Source of the DNA: Thermohalobaculum sp039185235
GTDB taxonomy: Bacteria > Pseudomonadota > Alphaproteobacteria > Rhodobacterales > Rhodobacteraceae
Assembly (NCBI GenBank): GCA_039185235.1
Contig: JBCDAS010000062.1
Coordinates: 1 to 15,931 of the forward strand
Reading direction: 5' to 3'
DNA length: 15,931 bases
This document shows, in pieces, positions 11,780 to 15,931 of the stretch. Each line of letters begins with the position of its first letter. Within the stretch, counting starts at the first letter, position 1. The notes under the pieces are model-generated. The model worked only from the letters and a program-made list of their open reading frames with translations, was not told where the DNA came from and searched no databases. Made by a program: the position numbers and the translations under genes.

Positions 11780-13699
11780 CTAGCTCGGCTGCGGCTCCAT
11801 CCCGCCATCGCCCTCTGGCCCCCGGCGGGGTTTGCCAGCTTTTGGAATCGCGGCATGTCCGCCGGTGCCGGTCGCGGCGGGTGGGATGCCATCATCCTCT
11901 GAACGGTCGAGCTTTTCGCCCGCGATGACTTTCTTGATCTCATCGCCTGTGAGGGTCTCGTATTCCAGCAGCCCTTCGGCCAAGCGCACAAACCCGTCAT
12001 GCTGCTCCTGCAAGATCTGTTTGGCGGTCGCATAGCCCTCGTCGACCAAACGGCGCACTTCGGCATCGATGATCTCTTGGGTCTCAGGCGAGTTGCTCGA
12101 GCCACCATTATAGGAGCCCAAGAAGCTCTGCTGCTCATTGGCGTAGTCGATATTGCCAAGCTTATCGGAGAAGCCGAACTGCGTGACCATTGCCCGTGCG
12201 ATCTTCGAGACCTGCTGGATATCCGACATGGCGCCCGAGGTGACATTGTCTTCACCAAAGGTGATCTCCTCGGCGACCTTGCCACCCATCGCCATGGCGA
12301 TTTTGGACTGGTACTTGGTCTTGGTGACTGAGTACTGATCGCGCTCTGGCAAGCTGAGCACGAGGCCCAATGCCCGGCCGCGCGGGATGATCGTCGCTTT
12401 GTGGATCGGGTCATGCTGGGGCACATTCATACCCACAATCGCGTGGCCCGCTTCGTGATAAGCGGTGAGTTTCTTCTCTTCCTCGGTCATGATCATCGAG
12501 CGGCGTTCGGCGCCCATCATGACTTTGTCTTTCGCCTGCTCGAAATCCTCCATGGTCACGACGCGCTTGTCGGCGCGGGCCGCATGAAGCGCCGCTTCGT
12601 TGACCAGGTTTGCGAGATCGGCGCCCGAGAAGCCAGGCGTGCCGCGAGCGATCACTTTCAAATCCACATTCGGTGCCAGCGGCACCTTGCGGGCATGGAC
12701 GTGGAGGATCTTCTCACGCCCGCCGATATCCGGGTTGGGCACGGTGACCTGACGGTCGAACCGGCCAGGGCGCAGTAGTGCTGGATCCAGCACGTCGGGT
12801 CGGTTTGTCGCCGCGATCAGGATGACGCCCTCGTTGGCCTCGAACCCGTCCATCTCGACCAGAAGCTGGTTCAGCGTCTGCTCGCGCTCATCATTGCCGC
12901 CGCCATAGCCAGCGCCCCGGTGACGACCGACCGCATCGATTTCGTCGATAAACACGATGCAGGGCGCGTTCTTTTTGGCCTGCTCGAACATGTCGCGCAC
13001 CCGGCTCGCGCCGACACCCACGAACATCTCGACGAAATCCGAGCCCGAGATGGTGAAGAAGGGCACGCCCGCCTCGCCTGCGATGGCGCGGGCCAGCAAG
13101 GTTTTACCGGTACCCGGCGGGCCGACCAACAGCGCCCCTTTCGGGATCTTGCCGCCGAGGCGCGAGTATTTGCCAGGGTCACGGAGGAATTCGACAATCT
13201 CCTCCAGCTCTTCCTTCGCCTCATCAATGCCCGCGACATCGTCAAAGGTCACTTTGCCTTGGCGCTCCGTCAGCAGCTTCGCCTTGGACTTGCCAAAGCC
13301 CATCGCGCCGCGACCGCCGCCTTGCATGCGGTTGAGGAAAAAGATCCATATGCCGAAAATAATCAGCATCGGTAGCCAGAAAGAGAGGGTTGAGAGCAAT
13401 CCGCCGCGTTCCTGCGGCACAACTTCGATGGCCACATTCGATTCGCGGAGCTGCTCGACGACGTCTGAGCCTCTCGGCTGGATCGTCTGGAACCGCAGGT
13501 TTGTCTGCGTCACGCCAGTGATCTTCTCGCCGTCGATCGTGACCTCGGCAATTTCGCCCCGCTCAACCCGATTCATGAAGTCTGAGAAGGGGATACGCTC
13601 TCCACCGCTGTTGGTGCCGCCATCCTGAAACACTGTGAAAAGTGTGATCAGGAGAAGGATGAGGATCGCCCAGAAGGCCATGTTGCGCGACGTGTTCAC
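11780..13699 (-). CDS. ftsH: ATP-dependent zinc metalloprotease FtsH
   Basis: 639 residues, normal length. It is a membrane-anchored AAA protease that degrades misfolded membrane proteins and regulators such as sigma-32 and LpxC in other bacteria. Membrane segments lie at about 8-24 and 103-123, with a short periplasmic domain between. The AAA module has Walker A GPPGTGKT (193-200), Walker B IVFIDEID (248-255), the FVGVG pore loop (226-230) and the second region of homology ATNRPDVLDPALLRPGRFDR (297-316). The zinc site is HEAGH (415-419). The start is GTG at 13699, since AFWAILILLL would otherwise lose its conserved lead; GGAG lies about 9 bases upstream, and the ATG six codons in has no ribosome site. 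Downstream of tilS on the same strand, as usual in alphaproteobacteria. The C-terminus is a Gly/Pro-rich tail. Confidence 0.97.
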   Translation of the reverse strand: MNTSRNMAFWAILILLLITLFTVFQDGGTNSGGERIPFSDFMNRVERGEIAEVTIDGEKITGVTQTNLRFQTIQPRGSDVVEQLRESNVAIEVVPQERGGLLSTLSFWLPMLIIFGIWIFFLNRMQGGGRGAMGFGKSKAKLLTERQGKVTFDDVAGIDEAKEELEEIVEFLRDPGKYSRLGGKIPKGALLVGPPGTGKTLLARAIAGEAGVPFFTISGSDFVEMFVGVGASRVRDMFEQAKKNAPCIVFIDEIDAVGRHRGAGYGGGNDEREQTLNQLLVEMDGFEANEGVILIAATNRPDVLDPALLRPGRFDRQVTVPNPDIGGREKILHVHARKVPLAPNVDLKVIARGTPGFSGADLANLVNEAALHAARADKRVVTMEDFEQAKDKVMMGAERRSMIMTEEEKKLTAYHEAGHAIVGMNVPQHDPIHKATIIPRGRALGLVLSLPERDQYSVTKTKYQSKIAMAMGGKVAEEITFGEDNVTSGAMSDIQQVSKIARAMVTQFGFSDKLGNIDYANEQQSFLGSYNGGSSNSPETQEIIDAEVRRLVDEGYATAKQILQEQHDGFVRLAEGLLEYETLTGDEIKKVIAGEKLDRSEDDGIPPAATGTGGHAAIPKAGKPRRGPEGDGGMEPQPS

Positions 13700-13781
13700 G
13701 TGGAGATACTCCGCTTCCCGTTGGAATTTTATCGTGTCTTGATCATAACTAGGCTGCTTGACCAGGAACTTAAAGCCTTTC
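13700..13781 (-). promoter_or_regulatory. tilS-ftsH intergenic region with candidate ftsH promoter
   Basis: The 82-base gap on the minus strand is more AT-rich than the genes around it. TATGAT (13747-13742) matches 5 of 6 bases of a -10 hexamer and would give a leader of about 36 bases; a second -10-like TAAAAT lies closer to the gene. No good -35 and no sigma-32 (heat-shock) consensus were recognised, although ftsH is heat-inducible in many bacteria. Confidence 0.25.
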
Positions 13782-15065
13782 TCAGCGACGAAACCGCGCG
13801 GGCGGAGGTTTCAAAACCGCACGAAAGGGGCTTTCGGCGCCCCATTCCTCATCGTGGAAACCGGCTGCAGGAACGCCGAGCAGGGTATCTCTCCGCCAGA
13901 AGGAAGGGACCACCAACCGTGCCCTGCGCGGCGAGGTCTGCCAAGTTTCAGGCCCTATATGGCTCTGCCTCTTCAGGTGCGAGTGACCATCTTCACCCAA
14001 GGCCCTAACGGAGATGTCCTGCATCTTGGGCCCTAACAACGCCCAGCGATGGTCCCAGGTGATCGGCGTCAAAGCGCCGGGTTCAGGACAGTGAGCCAAC
14101 TCACGGCAAAGCATCCAAGACTTGCGCGAGCGATCGCTCAAGACACCTCCCAAGGTTTTGATGCCCAGGCTCTGCCAAAGCGCCTTCAAGCTTTGATATC
14201 TTGGACGATAGGCGAGGCCCCCGATCCAGCAGATCGCATCTGCCAAGACTGCCATGCAGGTATCGGTCTCAGCCGCGGCGAAAGCCTCCGGATCTAGATA
14301 GACTTCTCCCAACGCCCCGATCTTTACGGCTGCGTCGGCCAACCGGTCTCGATCACGCTCGAGGACCCGGCGCTGCCGCGCGAGGGTTTCCGCAGTCGCC
14401 GCCAAACCTTCAGGTGAAAGCTCCAACGCCCTCATAGTCTGGCGGATCTGGACACGGTCGTACTCCGGGTCATCATTGCTCGGGTCGTTGCTCCAACGGA
14501 TCCCACGCGCAGTGAGGAAGCCTTGCAACGCAGTTCGGCGCACTGAGAGCAATGGGCGGAGCCAGAGCATCTCCTCCAAGTTGGCTTTCTCCGTGATGCC
14601 CGAGAGACCATCAACGCCGGACCCTCGAAGAAGGCGCATCAGGACGGTTTCCGCCTGGTCGTCCTGGGTATGTCCCAATAGCACGGCAGAGAGGCCTTGC
14701 TCTCGCGCCCAATTCCCCAAGAGGCTATGCCTGACCTGCCGCGCGCGCGTCATTAGATTTGGGTGGTTGGGTAGGTTTGGATCCGCGTGGTCCCAGTCTA
14801 GGATCTGATGCTCAAGCCCGAGACCCTGGGCCATCAGGCCGGCATCGACAGCCTCCGCCCGCGATTCCGGTCGCAAGCGATGATCGACCGTCGCAGTGCT
14901 CACGAGGCGCCCGCGCGCCTGGGCCCATTCCGCCGTGATCACAGTCAAGGCCGTGCTGTCACTGCCACCCGAGACCGCGATGCCAAGCGGCCCCGTCAGC
15001 CCTTCAGTCAGCCGATCGAGCGCGGCAAAGGATGTCTCTAGAAGCTCCGCCTCAGGGGCAGGCAA
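13782..15065 (-). CDS. tilS: tRNA(Ile)-lysidine synthase
   Basis: 427 residues. The enzyme uses ATP and lysine to convert C34 of the CAU-anticodon tRNA-Ile to lysidine, so the tRNA reads AUA and is charged with isoleucine. The PP-loop ATP-binding motif SGGSDS is at 32-37; TVDHRLRPES (about 59-68), LLGHTQDDQAETVLMRLLRGSG (about 128-149) and LRPLLSVRR also match TilS. The C-terminal part is divergent but of the length seen in alphaproteobacteria. The only fitting start is TTG at 15065, because no ATG occurs before the ATP motif; it lies within the 3' end of cpoB (14-base overlap), so translation is probably coupled and initiation may be weak. Neighbours cpoB and ftsH are its usual ones in this class. 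Confidence 0.93.
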   Translation of the reverse strand: MPAPEAELLETSFAALDRLTEGLTGPLGIAVSGGSDSTALTVITAEWAQARGRLVSTATVDHRLRPESRAEAVDAGLMAQGLGLEHQILDWDHADPNLPNHPNLMTRARQVRHSLLGNWAREQGLSAVLLGHTQDDQAETVLMRLLRGSGVDGLSGITEKANLEEMLWLRPLLSVRRTALQGFLTARGIRWSNDPSNDDPEYDRVQIRQTMRALELSPEGLAATAETLARQRRVLERDRDRLADAAVKIGALGEVYLDPEAFAAAETDTCMAVLADAICWIGGLAYRPRYQSLKALWQSLGIKTLGGVLSDRSRKSWMLCRELAHCPEPGALTPITWDHRWALLGPKMQDISVRALGEDGHSHLKRQSHIGPETWQTSPRRARLVVPSFWRRDTLLGVPAAGFHDEEWGAESPFRAVLKPPPARFRR

Positions 15066-15870
15066 GGCTGGCTTTCTCGTCGGCGACCGCCTGGCGCACT
15101 GAAGCCGAGGCGTTGGGGTATTGCCGCTCCACCTCGGTCAAGGTCTGACAGGCCGTCTGGACCTGGTTCAACCGCCCGAGAGTGATGCCCAATTGCAAGA
15201 GGTTGTCCGGCGCATAGCTGTCACGTGTGTTCTGCTGATAGCCCGCCAGATAGGTGGTCGCAGCCTCGGGGAAGGCACCGCGGACAAACTGGCTTTGCCC
15301 CAACCAGTAATGCGCCTCTCCCGTCAGGCTGCTGGCCGGATAGTCATTGATGAACTTCACCAGCCGGGATTCTCCCTGGTCAAAGCGGCCTTGCTGAATA
15401 TCTAGCTTGGCGCGATCCAGATCAGCCTGTTCACTGAGAATGATTGGCGTTTCCGGTTGGGCTTGAGGGGTGACGGGAACGATGGTCGAGGTATCACCGC
15501 CTTCGAGCTCGGTGACACGAAAGAGCAGATCCTGGATCTGCCGGTCCGTGCGCTCTTGGTATTGGCGGAGATCGAACTGCAACTGCTCGATCTGGCCGGT
15601 GAGCCGCGCCAGTTCGGTCTCGAGCCGGCTTACGTCGATCGAAGCGCCCCCACCACCGGTCGTTGCACCAGGCGCTGGTTGAACTCCACCTAACCGGCCC
15701 CGGATATCCTGCAACTCGGCATCCAACAGATCGAGCCGGTAGCGCAACTCTGCCGGGTCGCTGCTGGAGCCTGACCAGGTTTGCGCAAATGCAGCGCCGG
15801 ACAGAACCGCCGCTGCGACAAGGCCAAGGAGAGACCGGGCCACGACCGGTCGCGTTTGGGTCAGGGACAT
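15052..15870 (-). CDS. cpoB: Tol-Pal system protein CpoB (YbgF)
   Basis: 272 residues. Residues 1-29 form a signal peptide (basic start, hydrophobic LLGLVAAAVLSG, cleavage after AFA), so the mature protein is periplasmic. An N-terminal coiled coil (about 38-62 and 77-125: LRYRLDLLDAELQDIRGRL; RLETELARLTGQIEQLQ) mediates trimer formation in the family. After a Pro-rich linker the C-terminal half has TPR repeats (about 150-265: LDRAKLDIQQGRFDQGESRLVKFINDYP; EAHYWLGQSQFVRGAFPEAATTYLAGYQ; PDNLLQLGITLGRLNQVQTACQTLTEVERQYP). CpoB links outer-membrane constriction by Tol-Pal with septal peptidoglycan synthesis. GGGAGGAG lies about 7 bases before the ATG. The stop is 14 bases inside tilS. It normally follows pal. 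Confidence 0.94.
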   Translation of the reverse strand: MSLTQTRPVVARSLLGLVAAAVLSGAAFAQTWSGSSSDPAELRYRLDLLDAELQDIRGRLGGVQPAPGATTGGGGASIDVSRLETELARLTGQIEQLQFDLRQYQERTDRQIQDLLFRVTELEGGDTSTIVPVTPQAQPETPIILSEQADLDRAKLDIQQGRFDQGESRLVKFINDYPASSLTGEAHYWLGQSQFVRGAFPEAATTYLAGYQQNTRDSYAPDNLLQLGITLGRLNQVQTACQTLTEVERQYPNASASVRQAVADEKASLACP

Positions 15871-15903
15871 AGGTGCTCTCCTCCCAGTTCCAGTGGCCCA
15901 GTC

Positions 15904-15931
15904 TTAGCTGGATGGAGCGCCCGCGACAACG
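15904..15931 (-). CDS. Possible last codons of pal (partial)
   Basis: On the minus strand, an open frame entering from the right edge reads VVAGAPSS and ends at TAA (15906-15904), 33 bases before the cpoB start. In alphaproteobacteria pal normally lies just upstream of cpoB, so this could be its C-terminal end. Eight residues cannot prove this; another frame is also open. Confidence 0.25.

Overview
The window looks like a chromosomal stretch of an alphaproteobacterium, most likely a Rhodobacterales (Roseobacter-type) species. Evidence: GC-rich coding sequence with strong third-position G/C; the order cpoB-tilS-ftsH on one strand, typical of alphaproteobacterial tol-pal regions; an HMG-CoA lyase and methylglutaconyl-CoA hydratase pair of the leucine (liu) pathway; a comF-grxC-nitrilase cluster; and an exact alphaproteobacterial LexA box (GTTC-N7-GTTC). 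No rRNA, tRNA, insertion sequence, prophage or CRISPR array was found. Protein names rest on motifs and family resemblance read by eye; no database search was run.

Layout. 1-183 is the end of a pyridoxamine-phosphate-oxidase-family gene, whose stop overlaps the convergent stop of a stand-alone ORF6N-domain gene. hemH (heme synthesis, minus) and a marC-family membrane protein (plus) diverge from a shared 159-base region. A lower-GC sulfotransferase gene follows, then a methyltransferase gene (minus) divergent from the tightly packed plus-strand cluster comF-grxC-nitrilase. 6670-8636 is a minus-strand accessory stretch: an orphan 153-residue protein, two perfect hairpins (one also a four-G-tract quadruplex motif), a 61-residue protein and a PA0069-family radical SAM gene. 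The radical SAM gene starts directly behind a LexA box whose 7-base spacer contains a perfect -10 hexamer.

On the other side of that divergent region a MerR regulator and a short SDR oxidoreductase overlap by ATGA. The leucine-catabolism pair mvaB-liuC follows, also overlapping by ATGA. The right third is minus-strand: cpoB (Tol-Pal/cell division), tilS (tRNA-Ile lysidinylation) and ftsH (membrane AAA protease), with an orphan 110-residue gene immediately behind ftsH. The last bases may be the very end of pal.

The most interesting region is 7230-8660: a probable DNA-damage-inducible, possibly leaderless transcript encoding a radical SAM enzyme of unknown reaction plus a translationally linked small protein, with a structured G-rich repeat behind it. 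Three lower-GC orphan genes (sulfotransferase, 153-residue and 110-residue proteins) look like accessory insertions in an otherwise housekeeping neighbourhood. No intergenic gap exceeds 200 bases.
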